The notes under the pieces were generated by a model. It searched no databases, was not told where the DNA came from, and saw nothing but the letters and a program-made list of their open reading frames with translations. Shown here piece after piece: positions 25,164-38,000 of a DNA stretch of 64,000 nucleotides. Origin of the DNA: Typha latifolia (lineage: Eukaryota > Streptophyta > Magnoliopsida > Poales > Typhaceae); contig CM034100.1 in the NCBI GenBank assembly GCA_019914945.1, positions 3,485,209-3,549,208 of the forward strand, written 5' to 3'. Every line of letters begins with the position of its first letter. Within the stretch, counting starts at the first letter, position 1. The position numbers and the translations under genes are program-made.

Positions 25164-26418
25164 ATTGATTTTCAGAAGCACAAGTATTCATTGCTATTTA
25201 TTCTTGATATGTTGCCATTCTTTGTGTGAGAGGAGTCATTTTTGGTGTTTCGACAAAAGAATAAGCCACGTTATTCTGTGGCCCACAAGTGGAAGTGTAA
25301 AATTTGTAGTTCTATATGCAACTGGTTTGGAGGAGAAGAGTCTTAATAACTTATAAGTGGGAGAAAGGAGCCATTGAAGGTTTACCTGGCAGTTTTCCAA
25401 GTCAATTGGTGTAAATTAATACTTTATTTAATGTAGCCCTTCCTGATCCTATAAGTGGAAGTTGTTCAGATTTGTTCTTTGTTTTGACTTGTTATTTTGC
25501 TCTGCAAAAGTGTTCTAATTTAAGCTGTGGAGGAGCTGTTTGAGATTATTTCAGATTGAATACATAATACATTAGCTAATGCCCTTGACTATTTAATAGT
25601 AACACTCTACTTGGGGATGTCGTTGGCTTTTTTGTAGTGAAATTATATTCCAGTCAATTTATGAGAGTTGCATTTCTCTGCTGATCTGAACGACTTTGTT
25701 TACAATAATGCAAGTGTTTCTGCGGTTGTTTGGTTGAATATTACAATAAGCAGATTGTTGAGAATATAGGATGCTAATTTCTCCATTCACCTTCTGAGTA
25801 TCCCATTGGTCTGCAAACAATGTATTTTATCTATATTTGCCTTAAACATTACGTCAAATTCTTAACGGAAATATATTCGTCAAACAAATAAACAATCCTA
25901 TCTGCTGAGTTCTTCGAGAAACAAGAAGGCATCTGCGGGTTCTCTTCTTATGTAAATTATACGTATTTTATTATAAAAAAAATAGATATTTTGTATAAAA
26001 AATAATTGTATTCACTATTCAGTTTCAAAAACCTAATTTTAATATTACTAAAATCCAAGGATTTTATTTGCGGATAGCCCAGTAAGAAGATATACCTAAG
26101 AAGTAGTTTCATGTCATTCATATTAACTGCCGCAGGGTGAGAAAGTGGAAAACGGGGAGCGCCGATGATTATAATTACCAACACAATCGTTATCCAGAAA
26201 ATACAAAACTCTGCATTAGAAAAAGGGGCAATTGCGAGAACTGCTAACTGAGACAGGATCAGTTAAACAAAATGATGTACATACTGATCAACCACAGCTG
26301 CAAAAGATCCACACACACACACACACACACACACATCTTCCTGAATGGATGATCTTACTTGTTGTATAAAAGTCCCATTGGTTGCAGGTTGATATTGTTG
26401 GATCTCAGGATCCTCTGG
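25164..26418. other. Convergent intergenic region between AGD14-like and FLZ genes
   Basis: 3' untranslated regions of two genes that face each other, plus AT-rich spacer. A CA microsatellite lies at 26310-26335. No additional gene was seen. Confidence 0.6.
26310..26335 (+). repeat. (CA)n microsatellite
   Basis: Thirteen CA units in the likely 3' UTR of the FLZ gene. Confidence 0.9.
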
Positions 26419-27770
26419 CTATGAAGCCACGACCATCCCCGTGAGAAAGATGTCCTCATCGAAGAACAAATCAGGAGACTCAATTGCATTCTTTTCCTTT
26501 TCCTCTTCAATTAGAATTTCTTGATCACGGCAATCGCAGCTACAGAACGCCTTCTCACCTCTGCAACGCATACAAAGAGACTTCAGAGACTACAAGTATA
26601 AACTGTAATAATAAAATAAAATGAAACCAGGGATATACTCAGAATCATTCGAAAGGACTTGGGGAAAAATATTAACAAAGCTAACCTATAGATGTAGATA
26701 TCTTCCCCTCCTAACTTCTTCTTGCAAGAGAAACATAAGCTCAAGAAATCATCAGCACGGCCGGACAAAGAACCCACAGCAGAGTTAACCAGCTTTTGCT
26801 CTTCTTCCCTCTTCCTGTTCTTTTGCTCAGGTAACTGAATTATGTCAGATCCCAAAATGTAGTCCCCAAATATATGAGTTGTTTTTGGATTTGGCCCATG
26901 AGATATAATGCAAGTGTAATCTTCCGATTGCTCAATTTCACTTGCAGAGAGGGAGCCCATGATATTATGAGATGAGCCAATAGACACAGGAAGAGAACTG
27001 GAAGACCTGTCAAATCCTATGCCTCCTTTAGCTAATGGAGGAGAACCCAATAGAGAGTTGTTTGAATCCGATTCGAGAATTGCGGTACTAGACTTTGGAT
27101 TGGCATCGAACAGAGTAAGAGGGGAAGAGAATCCACCTACGTTCGCGGAACAAGATCGAACTCTGCCGAACTCTCCATGTTCTAGCTCACCTCCATTTGA
27201 TCCCAACGACATCATTGAGCTGCCAGATTGGTTGTTAGGCAATAAAATGAGATTTTTTGAAGGAAACCCGCAATCTTTGGGCAATGACTTGGTAGCTGAA
27301 ACTATTAGATCACCTCTCATGCCATCCAGATAGTTTTCGGCCCTTGGGATGTTCATGCTCATCTGTGATCCAAACAGTATGTTCTTGCTCCAAGTAGACC
27401 CCAATACCTTACCAAATGAACTGGTGGTCTCATCATTGAGAGAGTCCACGAGGCCAAGACCCACTTTGTTGCAATCAAAGTTCTTTGGTTTCTTATCAAG
27501 GCCTGGTGATCTTGGGGAACCAGCAAAGAAGTTGCCAAGATTGGAGAAGACCTTAAAGTCCAGAGGAGATGTTGGGCTCCTAGCTGAATCACAGTCTGAT
27601 AAGCCCTTGGTGCTGAATCCAACGAATAGGCCAGGAAGGCTGAAGATTGAGCTGTTCCTGGCCTTCTTCATCACACCATCAGAGGAGAAACCAAGATCTT
27701 GGGATGAATCAAGCAGCATGTTGGCTCTGAACTGCTCTTTGTGAACTGGTCTACTCCTTGTCTTCAGCAT
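26419..27770 (-). CDS. FCS-like zinc finger (FLZ/DUF581) protein
   Basis: Two coding exons, 26686-27770 and 26419-26560, join in phase (codon AG/A) to about 408 residues. The end of exon 1 and start of exon 2 encode the FLZ domain: FLSLCFSCKKKLGGEDIYIYRGEKAFCSCDCRDQEI, with four zinc-binding Cys in two CxxC pairs. Plant FLZ proteins bind the SnRK1 kinase and modulate energy and stress signalling. The N-terminal 300 residues are Ser-rich and disordered, with SPTSPLDFK and FGSPRSP-like motifs and SSxxGS clusters seen in the long FLZ (MARD1/FLZ10-type) proteins. The C-terminus is acidic. A splice acceptor at 27806 just upstream of the ATG points to a 5' UTR intron, with a leader exon probably inside 28214-28470. 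Confidence 0.9.
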
Positions 27771-28094
27771 CTTCTCAAAGTTTCTTCCTCCTCCTCTTCG
27801 AATACCTGAATTAGATTGTCAAAGATTTTATTTTTTTTAGGATTATAATCGAGAGAAACAAGAAAATAAGCTGCAATCCTTATTCCGAAGGATCAGTGAT
27901 AGGAATTAAAAAAATCCCCAATGTGAGATATAGGTTATGCATGTAAACGAAAGCAGTGCATAAGTACCCACTAAATCTTCGATCGATTACTAAATAGGTG
28001 ATCGAGATGGGGGGCGAGGGCCGAGGGGCAGCATGAAATGGCTCAGAAATACTAAATATGAAAAAGAATCTATGATCTTTCATGGAAGGCATCA

Positions 28095-28131
28095 TGATCA
28101 TGAGCCATGAGCCATGAGCCATGAGCCATGC
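28095..28131 (+). repeat. Heptamer tandem repeat (CATGAGC)
   Basis: Four to five consecutive copies of the 7-base unit, the last ones reading GAGCCAT. Confidence 0.8.
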
Positions 28132-28433
28132 GAACGAAGGAAACAAGGAGGAAGATGGAGACTTGGAGACATTTCCCAATCAAAGAGAAAACATCAGGAG
28201 GGCGAGGGAGACCTGATGTTTCCCACCAAATCCCAACGACCCAGATGAAGATTCTTCACCAACAAACTCCAAATCCGAGGAAATAAATCGGAAGAAAGAA
28301 GAGAAAACCAGTAGTAAATTTCTCGGGTTTTCCCAGGCAAAATCCAACAACCCACATGAGAAGTGTACAAGTAATGCATGAAAAGAGAACCCAAAAGGAG
28401 AGGAAAGAAGAAAAAAAAAAGATCCCACCTTTG

Positions 28434-28458
28434 CTCTCTCTCTCTCTCTCTCTCTCTC
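28434..28458 (+). repeat. (CT)n microsatellite
   Basis: Twelve CT units, GA on the FLZ sense strand, in the likely leader. Confidence 0.9.
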
Positions 28459-28553
28459 AAGTCTCAAGAGTCACTTCTGAGAAGAAGCTCTCAGATGAGC
28501 CTGTTTAGAGAGCCAGGGGCACTAAAGAATAGTTGACAAAGGTATAAAAGCTC

Positions 28554-28558
<5 letters not shown>

Positions 28559-28610
<52 letters not shown>
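28559..28610 (+). repeat. (CT)n microsatellite, 26 units
   Basis: The longest pure CT run in the window, upstream of the FLZ gene. Confidence 0.95.
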
Positions 28611-28617
<7 letters not shown>

Positions 28618-29173
28618 CATCTCTCTCTTCTTTTGTCTGTATGCATCAAAATCAGAGAAATGTGGCTTCTCCAATACTCTTCCAACAGAGTAAACAAATT
28701 ATAAGATAATATAAATATGTAAATAAGCCTGTAATTTAACAAAATAATCCTTCTCATTAGCTGGAGCTACATGTATTTCCTACCATTACTCATCATCATT
28801 AGGCAGCAGTTTAATGTCGGAATTAAATATTTCAATTTAAGTCAACCTTGTGGAGTACCTTACAATTAAATGCACACTATTGACATCATCTTTATTTTTA
28901 CAAAATTTTCTTCGTTTCACCATCAGCAACTGCGGACGGAAACGCGAATTGCTTTATAATCCAGGAGTTATTTTATATTTATTTATTATTATATATATGT
29001 ACATATATAAAGATCTCGCTCCTCCTCCAATTCTCCATCCACCAAAGAAGCCATTTATGGGAATCGTAAGCGTTTCTCTTTTTAACTCACGTCGTCGGTG
29101 ATGTCCTCTTCGGTGCGGACGCCGTGCAGTGTTTTGTCACAGAAGGGCTTTAAAAGTACACTCACGTATTTGC

Positions 29174-29198
29174 CCTCTCTCTCTCTCTCTCTCTCTCT
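29174..29198 (+). repeat. (CT)n microsatellite
   Basis: About twelve CT units, no gene nearby. Confidence 0.9.
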
Positions 29199-32100
29199 TA
29201 TTTTACATTACAATCTAGAGTTTTTTTTTTACACACAACCCCAAATATTTCCAGAAATTCGAAATTACTTAATCTAATGCATGGATTGCGGACACTTTTT
29301 GTACGTCGTCAGAATACAACATTCTAGAGTAATTCAATACTCTCATATTAGAGTTATTTTTATTTTAGTATATCACCAGAGATTCAGAATCATCATAGGC
29401 TAAACCAAAAAGCTATTAAACAAGTATAATAATAATAATTAAACATTAGTTTAAGATAAATTGAGTTTCTTTTTTCTCTCTTCTCCACTCTCCTTACCTT
29501 ATTTAAAATTTTGCTATCCATCTCTCTTCCTGGGTCATTAATTTTTGAAGGGCATTTAAGATAATAATAACACCATTGTTCCAGTTTTAAGCTAAACTCT
29601 CAATTTTTCTAAATCCATTTAGGATACCTTATTTAAGATTAAGAAATTAGAATAACTAACTAGATTTTAGAGTTAAATTATATCCAAACACCATCTTAAT
29701 TGGTAGTCATTCAAGCCCAACTCATATTCCTAATCACTACTAATTACTGTTGTCGAAATAGATCTCTTTCAAATTGTTTACAAAAAAACTAAAATAAAGA
29801 ATAAATTATATTTGATCCTCTCAACTATCACTTAGTAAATAGATTAAAAAAAAATGCTCTCAAGTTTGCTTCCCCTCTCTTTTCTTTTTAAAAGAGTAGG
29901 TTTTAGAATAATTAAAAAATTATTTGACAATCTTATATTTGGAGAAGGTAACGGAGAAGCTGAAGAAAGACGAGTTTTATTTTAATTTTCTGTTTATTAA
30001 ACCTCAAAATAAAATAAAAAATATCCATCTAATTTTCTCATGATTGCCACTCGATGGTAATGATTAGAAAAAGCCAAACCAAACCACTGAGGGCTCTTTC
30101 GTTGTAGCAAAACGGACGGCCCTGATCGAGATACAGGTCAACTGCTAGCGGACAAGAGCCCGAGATGAAGGGCTTGGATCCTTCCTCTTTAGTGCGGGGC
30201 CCATCTACTATTCTTTTTTCCCAAACAGTGGAAGGTGGGGTTTGGATTCGCTTTATGGCGACAGTGACGGCAGTTTTGGACAAAGCTGGGAGCGGTGGGC
30301 CCCAGAATGCTATTATTCTCACTCTTTTCTTTCTTTCTTTCTATTTTCCCTTTTCCCCCCCCTTTTTTTTACGTTTTATTTTTTTTGTCCCTTAATTTTT
30401 TAAGCTTTACTATGAGTTGGGGTTGGTGAGTCTCTCACTATCTTGTGCCGGGGAGAACGCTCAAGTTAGCGGCAAGGCTGATTGATTTGTTGTGGTTTTT
30501 TTTTTCTTTTTCTATAAATTATGGGATACTTAATATATATTAAAAAAATGGATGAAATAGTTTTCTAGTTTGTAGAAAAAAAATATAAATAAATAAATAA
30601 GCTACGTATGAATCAAGGTAGGGCCGGATGCCACATCTCCGCTCTCTCTGGTTATTAATGAGCTCAGGGTTAATAAGCTCTTGTTTGCTTGGGGTTGAAG
30701 AGGGTTCTCTAATTTTTTTTAGCTAAGTTTTAATAAATAAATCTTTTTTATTTATAATAAAAAATAAATAATTTTGAATAATTTTTTTTAATACAAATTC
30801 AAATTAATTTTATCATTACAGTTAAAAGGATATTTTAGTTCATTAATTTTATATATTATTTATTATCCTAGAAAACTAATCTATTTTTTATTTTTTTAAG
30901 TCGCATCAAAATAATAATTATACTCTGTATTAGACGACCAAACTATACTCTTCTATATATAAATTATACAACTTAATCAATTCTCCTAAGAATGACGCCT
31001 ACCACATTAGTAGCATCTGACTATAATGCTGCATTAGTCAACTTATTTGATGATAAGAATATTTCTATCTAACTAAATTTGTACTCATAATCTCTTAATT
31101 TAACACTTTAATTCACCAACCTTTATTTTTAAAACTTAAGCTCTCACAATAGCAAATTTTATGTTAAATATTCAAACATAAAACAATGATAATAATGCTC
31201 ACGATCACCGTCATTTCCTACTTATGTGAGACTAAATTCATACATATATGATACTCAACTATCTTTTCTGTACCATTACTCTCTCATAAAAAATTATATA
31301 TCCATCGATCCAATAAATTAGCTCGCGAGAGTTCTAAGTCAAAGCAAAACAATGTTTAGCGTAAACTTTAGAATCTAATTTAACTTGAAAGCTTAAGCTA
31401 AAGGCCCAAGATTCTATATAAATTAGTCTGACTAATCTTTTTAACGTGTGACTAAACTCTCTTATACAATAATAATCTTACCAAAAATAGTAGACTTTCT
31501 AATGTTTGGTGACATGCATACCATTTGTATGGGAACAAAATACTCATGCATACGTTCTTCTTTACACTCGAGAGTACTAATAGCATATGATCACTCCAAA
31601 AGACTTCATTAACCCTTTCCTACTTTGCCGAGTTTTTTTTCCCCCCTTTGCTAGGCCTTCAAGTAGTCATAATAAGTGTGTTTAATTTTTACAATTTAAA
31701 TTATTATTATTTTTTTCACCATATGTCTAATAAGATAATTAATTTAAAAAAATTACGGGTATAATGGCAGCTTCCGAACGCTTGGATTTAACTCGGGTTA
31801 AAAGTCCGAAACCATCCTCTCTCTTTTTGTCCTTTTTATTATTGTTTTTATTTTACTTATTAATTAGTACAATTCCTTTTCTGTCGTTTTGTGTGGCAGT
31901 GTAGCTCATCAAGGAGGAAATCTCACGGCCAACATTTAAAGTTCTCTGACCGTCGGACAGAAAATAGACGGCTCGGATCCGCCCACCTCCTGCTGCTACT
32001 GAGTGGCCAGCAATGTGGATCCCACCGCATGCGTATTCCAGATCCTAAATTTTAGGGACCCATTTCCAGATTATTATATTATAAAAAACTTTATTGATGC

Positions 32101-32805
32101 TTTTGATTTCATTAACCATTATAATTATATTTGCATCCTACGTAGTGATTGGCTAAAAAAATTAAACTAGCGAGAAGTAGAGGTGTTTATAATAATATAA
32201 CATACTCCAGGCACCTTGGGATGTGTGAGAATAAGGGTATTTAAGAGAATTTAAATATTAATTTCCATGCACATAATATTACGAAATCTTTTGTGCACAT
32301 TTTAAGTTATTTAATACCTTTTAGTTATTGCACCGATTATTTCTATTATATCAAAGGAGTGGGTGACAAAAGAGGAACCAAAGCAGTACTCTTTTTTTGG
32401 GTGTAGGGAGTGGTTGCTGGTGAATATATTAATGAGCGAGAAATATTTAAACCTTGCATATATGTACTATGATTGCTTTCTGTACATAGTTTAGGTGTTT
32501 GTTAATGGAACATAAACAGATCAACGAACTAATAATTTATTCATTTATGTACTACGACACAATATGAGAATGGGCCCCTGGAGGAAATATGGTATCATTT
32601 GCATCATTCTGGAATCTTTTTCTTTTCTTTTCTCTAGTTCGTGAAATAATTAAAGAGCAGTTTCATGTGATCATGTCTCGTTCTTGATGTCAAGTGCTTC
32701 GTCCACTTTGCAATATACATGCATGCTACTTCAAATTATGAGAAAATGCTGAATTTTATTATAGTATTTGTATCAATTACCACCCCCAAAAAAATAAATA
32801 AATAA

Positions 32806-32829
32806 ATATATATATATATATATATATAT
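32806..32829 (+). repeat. (TA)n microsatellite
   Basis: Twelve TA units following an AAAT-type run. Confidence 0.9.
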
Positions 32830-32929
32830 TCAATGTGACGAGATAAGCTACCAGCGCTCGGAGCTGGGGTGGTGCAAAGTTTAGTCACACGGGGCGCGGC
32901 TGATAGAGAGGTGCAAGGACGGTCTTGAG

Positions 32930-33306
32930 ATCGAAGAAGGGGTTGTTATCGGCCATCGCTTGGGAACCGGTGGTGGCAAACCATGCAATGGAGGTTGAGA
33001 CAAGAGCGCTTTGGCTAGGCCTTTGAGTAGCAAATGTATATGGATACTCAAAGCTGGAGTCTTTGGAGCTGGTGCAACTATTGCAGAGGCGGAACGACTA
33101 GCCCCGGTGTATTCGTGCGCTCATGATGGACTGCTCAACCCTACTAAAGGAGTCTCGGGAGGTGAGGGTTGGCCACCATTTTCATGGAGGCCAACCAAGT
33201 AGCCGATTGGGCAGTGCACCAAGGCCACAAGGTCTTGGGATTTTGCTACGTGGGGCTTGTTGAGAAGCTTCTCCACCAGCTTTGTGATCTTCTCTGCTGA
33301 GTCCAT
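32930..33306 (-). other. Unrecognised GC-richer segment with short minus-strand frames
   Basis: An open frame from 33306 starts MDSAEKITKLVEKLLNKPHV and ends after about 60 residues. A second frame further on contains WFATTGSQAMADNNPFFDLK. Base composition is unlike the AT-rich surroundings and similar to coding DNA. This may be a decayed or captured gene piece; I do not recognise the family. Confidence 0.25.
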
Positions 33307-33848
33307 TAATCGAAGTATTTTTATTTAAGCTAGTGATAGCTTCTTCTACTTAAAATAAAATAATAATAAAATAAAAAATTTAAAAGAAGCACATCTACGA
33401 GGTCCTAGTCCATCCCTTCGTGACCCGAAAATCTCACAAATCGATGATTGGGGCTATTTGTTGGGCTAGGTCTGGACCCAAAGTAAGCCTGATATGTTCG
33501 GCCAGAGTTCAGCCCGGCCCATGGGCACCCACTATGTCACTATGTGCGATCACAACTCACAACTCACAACTCACAAGGCAAGTATCTGATGACGGGCTGG
33601 CTAGGCGGAGTGGCCCGAATCAGAGAGTCACTTTCTCAGATCCGAGAACCGTGCTGCCCAAGTTTTATCCTCCTCATTACCCGAAACCCACTCCGTGCTG
33701 CCCAAGTCTCATCCGAGCAATCATGAGCCGTCAGTTGAATTTATGATCAATCCGACGGCTGATAACCTTCTAAGAAATTACAAATTTACGATTCGTAGCT
33801 TCCCTAACCAGCAGCGGACTTTCACTCCCTCCAAAATAATAATCCCGA

Positions 33849-33871
33849 GAAGCTCCGTGAACCTTCCAGAC
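33849..33871 (+). promoter_or_regulatory. Heat shock element (five alternating units)
   Basis: Five units with exact 2-base spacers: GAA (33849-33851), TCC (33854-33856), GAA (33859-33861), TTC (33864-33866), GAC (33869-33871). Three are perfect and two have one mismatch against the nGAAnnTTCn pattern bound by heat shock factor trimers. It lies 11 bases upstream of the TATA box and about 100 bases before the MBF1c start codon. Confidence 0.75.
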
Positions 33872-33881
33872 TCCCCTTCTC

Positions 33882-33890
33882 CTATAAATA
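33882..33890 (+). promoter_or_regulatory. TATA box of MBF1c
   Basis: CTATAAATA, 80 bases before the ATG and directly downstream of the heat shock element. Confidence 0.7.
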
Positions 33891-33969
33891 GACCCCTCCT
33901 TATTCCTACTTCCCACGCGGTGGTTCTTTCCTCTATTTTACACATTATTAGCATTTCTGGGCTAAAGCA

Positions 33970-34419
33970 ATGCCGAGTCGTTTCACGGGAAACCTTACCC
34001 AGGACTGGGAGCCGGTGGTCCTAAGCCGGAGGAAGCCGAAGGTGGCGGAGATGAAGTCCTCCAAGGCGGTGAACGACGCGATCCGTTCCGGCGCGGCGGT
34101 GGAGACGGTGAAGAAGCACGACGCGGGCACCAACAAGAGGTTGTCGGCAGCGAGCTCGGCGCCCGCGGTCAACGTGAGGAAGCTGGATGAGACGACGGAG
34201 CCGGGCGGTTTCGAGCGGGTTGGGTCGGAGGTACGGATCGCGATCCAGAAGGCGCGGGTGGGGAAGAAGATGAGCCAGGCGGAGCTGGCGAAGCTGATCA
34301 ACGAGAGGGTGCAGGTGGTGCAGGAGTACGAGAGCGGAAAGGCCGTGCCGAACCAGGCGGTACTCGCAAAGATGGAGAGGGTTCTCAATGTCAAGCTTAG
34401 GGGGAAGATTAACAAGTGA
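33970..34419 (+). CDS. MBF1C: Multiprotein-bridging factor 1c (MBF1c)
   Basis: Intronless, 149 residues, GC-rich. The N-terminal MBF1 domain starts MPSRFTGNLTQDWEPVVL, followed by KAVNDAIRSGAAVETVKK. The C-terminal Cro/C1-type helix-turn-helix covers about residues 90-145 (KMSQAELAKLINERVQVVQEYESGKAVPNQAVL). MBF1 is a coactivator that bridges TBP and bZIP-type activators. The intronless class with this N-terminus and a KLDE-containing linker is MBF1c, which in Arabidopsis is a heat-induced regulator of thermotolerance. Consistent with that, a heat shock element and TATA box lie upstream. Its 3' end faces the 3' end of the HSP70 gene, about 675 bases away. Confidence 0.95.
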   Translation: MPSRFTGNLTQDWEPVVLSRRKPKVAEMKSSKAVNDAIRSGAAVETVKKHDAGTNKRLSAASSAPAVNVRKLDETTEPGGFERVGSEVRIAIQKARVGKKMSQAELAKLINERVQVVQEYESGKAVPNQAVLAKMERVLNVKLRGKINK

Positions 34420-35093
34420 GTGGAAGCGGATGGTGTTTCTTTTATGGCGTTTTTTGGAAGATGTGAATGTTTTGCTGTAGAAAGGATGGATGTTAGACTG
34501 TGATGTACTTGTGAAAAGCTTAGCAGAATGAAACGTGAATTAAGTAAATTCTCGATCTTATAACTTTTTATAAGGGGATAAGACTTGTAAGATAAAAGGC
34601 ATCCTTATCTCTCTTTACTTGCAGAAAAAATTGCAGTCAGGATAAGTAAATTCTATTAGCAGATACGAACTATGAATTATCCGGAAAGACGACACAACGA
34701 AGCATTTGGTATGCAAAATTCATGGAGCTAAAATGCTATTACAGACGCAAATAAATATCCAACCACACCTGAGCAACCCATAGAGGGAATAAACGTGACC
34801 TGGAAACAAACACTCGCACAATATCGCGACCTGAGACAACAGTATATCAAATGGAAGGTACGCATGCAAAACTGAGGGCGATCAATCTGAATAAAAAAGT
34901 AGATCCTAGCACAACATCAAAAACCCGAGGATCTTTGCCATGAGAAAAAAAAATAATAATAATAATAAGCACATGCCATCAGCTTTCGCAAATTTTCTGA
35001 CTCTCAATTTACGCAGAGCATCGCTGTAAGGGAAATGGAAAAACAAAAGACAAGCACAAACTTGTTTGTAACATGTGGGGTTCTAAGACGGAG
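34420..35093. other. Convergent 3' region between MBF1c and HSP70
   Basis: Holds the 3' UTRs of both genes. No other gene seen; a short ATA-type run (about 34950-34966) is present. Confidence 0.6.
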
Positions 35094-38000
35094 TTATGCG
35101 GCGGTGTCTGAAGCTGTGTCCATAGGTTCAGCTCCTGGTGCCTGACCACTGGCCTCAGTAGTTTGCTCCGAAGCTGCTTCGCCTCCCTGATGATGCTCAC
35201 CAGCTTGAGGTTGTGGTGCTGGTGGTGTCTCCGTTGGTGGTGAAGTTTGCGGCTTGGCCGGTGAGGGCCTAGGCTTCGTCATTATTGGCCTGCAAACCCT
35301 GTGGAAGTACGCATATATCAATCCATCGATATAAGCTAGATACATGACTCAACTTTGATAAGATAATAAACGGCCGTTTGCATGCTATATGCAGCAAACT
35401 GATTTTTTCCAAAATAAAACAAGGTCATCCCATTTTAAGCATTTGGAAACATGCGTAGGAAGAAAGCTAAAAGATCACCATAAGAGAGAATGCTTGCTTT
35501 AATTTAGCACAACATTTTTTTTACCTGTCAAGCGTCTCAGCCTTCCTCTTGACATCCGCGGAAAGGAGAACTGGGTTGGCATGCTTGGGAAATGCATCCT
35601 GCTGATGCTTTTTCTCTCTCAACCATGCTTCTGCTTGCGAACATTCATCAATAACCTGACACATAAAATTAACCAAAATATGAATAGAGACCAATGTACT
35701 TTCCCAATTCAAGATGTTCACTTGATCGCACTATCAAATTCAATTCGAGCAGCAGATAAAACATTTCTTGGAAGTAGAATTTGCGAAATTAGTGTTCAAC
35801 TATGTCTCAGATTTATCGGTTAAATCGATGTTATTGTCAAGTAATACGCACTTCCCTCATTTTAACTGACGCAACCAATGCAAACAAAGACTAAAAATGA
35901 CAAAGAGACCCTATTGGCTAATAGGTAGCCCATCCATTTCCTCTAATTATCCTCACTAATACCCTTGAGAAAATCAACATATCTTCTATGTCCTCATTTC
36001 ATCTTAAAAACCCGTAATTCCAGGAAATTCTGTCACCAATGCAAACAAAAATTTGTGTCTCATTAAGGAGACAAACCACCTTCGATCAATGATTGCCAAG
36101 ACAGATCACAAAGTGCCACATCAAGAGCAGAATATCTATAAATAAAATCAAGCAAAAAGGGAAAGGATGCCTGCCAAGGACATCATTCTATGCCATACCT
36201 TCTCCTTTTCCACCAAATCAATATGATCAAATTTAGGATCCTTAGATAAGGCTGCCTCTCTGAAGCTATTTATACAGTAAACAAGTTGGTCAACTGCTGG
36301 ACCTCTCTCTGTCCACTCCTTATACCGCAATTCAATAGGGTCTCCTTGCTGCATACAGATGACTTCCGTTAGTGATCTTGAGCACCACAAGCAATCATTG
36401 TCAAATAGCAATAAGACAAAACCAAACCTTTTTGAGTTCTTCAAGCTTAGCAACATAAACTCCCTTGGTTTCATCTTCACCATCTTCATATAACCAATCC
36501 TCAACTTCCTGAAGCTTTCCAATTAACTCATCCTTATCTGTTGCCGTAATGAAGTCCTGATACTTGTCATAAAGCTAAATGCAGGAATACAAGACACCAT
36601 CAGAAAAATCTCATTACTTTGGAAGAACAAGACCAAAGCTTTACAGAACAAAATTATACCTTGTTGCGCATATCATAAACATAGGCCTCCACAGCATTTT
36701 TCTTGTCTTTTGTTTCTTCCATTACTCTATCTTGCAACGCCATATCAAACTCCTTCTCTACAAATTTCTGCAGATCCCCAGCTGCAATTCCTCCATGAAC
36801 CAACTCAGTAACTTGCACATTGGTTTTCTTCAACTTCGTTTTTGAAGCCTCAACCTACAGCCCAAATCAAAATGTGTAAATTATAGTGCTAAAGTGCTTA
36901 TTTACATGGGTGAAGCTCTAATTACCAAGATATATACTCTGGTGGTACAGAAAATTAAGACATAAAATGTTGCAGTAACAAAAATAGAATGCTAAATAAG
37001 CAGCAAGAATTAAGACTGGAAGAGTACAATACTAGAATAACTCCCAAGCAGGGCAACTTAAAAACAATAAAGGTAAAATGACAGAGCAACAACCAATATA
37101 AGGACCTAGCTTTTGCCATAAAATAGAGACAGAGAGTCTAAAAAAGTTAAGTCAAATATAAGCAAGCACGCCATTTTTAATAGCATAGTGGTAGCAAGAT
37201 CAAGACACAAGTTTCTTCTTTAAAATAATTGCAAGTTCAATCATGTGCAAGAAGGTGTGATTGTGCTGATCCTTAATCAACTTTCCCAAGGATGTATGAA
37301 TTTATATATCCTGCTTGCCAAAGTATAGATCAGACAATGGATGAGCTATTCTACCTAGAATTCCATAAGACAACTGTGTTCTGCGGTCAAGCTATAAGTA
37401 TATTTTAATGGCAGAGAGGTCCCAGAGACGAAAAATAAAAGCAATATATTGAGACATTCAGATCCTATAAAAAAAAAATGAACATTGAAGAGACAACTTT
37501 AACAAAGGACCTTTGCATCAGTTTCCATCTGCATAGGCTTCTCTGCAAAATCTGGCGCACCATTTTCAGTCCCAGCACCAGAATTATCTGCCGAACTTTT
37601 AGCATCTTGCATATCTAGATCAGTTCCAGTGGCACTGGACTCATTTGGTGCTTCATCCATATCCATCTTTGCAGCCTCCTTTGGTAGCTCGTTTGCAGCT
37701 GAAACTGGAACTTCAACTTCCTCTTCCTCCAACATCTGCAGATTTCCAATGAAATAATGAATAAGCTTACTCAAGCAAAAGGATTGATGTGACCAGTTGT
37801 TCTCCATACTTACCGTTGCTGATTCAATTGAAACAACTCCATGGAGATTCAAGCGGACTCTGACTTTCAATTTAGCCCTTTCACCTTTGCTGGTTTGAAA
37901 TGGACCAATCTGTTGAACAGTAAGAATGTAGCAAATATTTACCACTCAAGGCAGCATCCTGAAGCTACTAATTAGGCTAGCATATACACTCACATAGCTA

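Larger units (their letters stand above)
27771..28500 (-). promoter_or_regulatory. 5' leader and leader intron of the FLZ gene
   Basis: Read on the minus strand, an acceptor (TTCAG) abuts 27805 and a possible donor (CAG/GTCTCC) lies at 28213/28212. A CT microsatellite at 28434-28458 reads as GA in the sense of the gene and may be in the leader exon. A heptamer-type tandem (CATGAGC) occurs at about 28095-28130 within the putative intron. The transcript structure is inferred only. Confidence 0.4.
28501..33848. other. Long AT-rich intergenic region
   Basis: No intact gene seen. It contains CT microsatellites at 28559-28610 and 29174-29198, a TA run at 32806-32829 and many A/T homopolymers. A GC-richer piece at about 32840-33310 has short minus-strand open frames that I do not recognise. 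The last ~150 bases before 33849 are MBF1c promoter. The span was scanned for transposon terminal repeats without a clear hit. Confidence 0.5.

Noticed and set aside
28559..28610. Long CT run as a CRISPR or satellite array
   Set aside because: Simple dinucleotide repeat without spacers.
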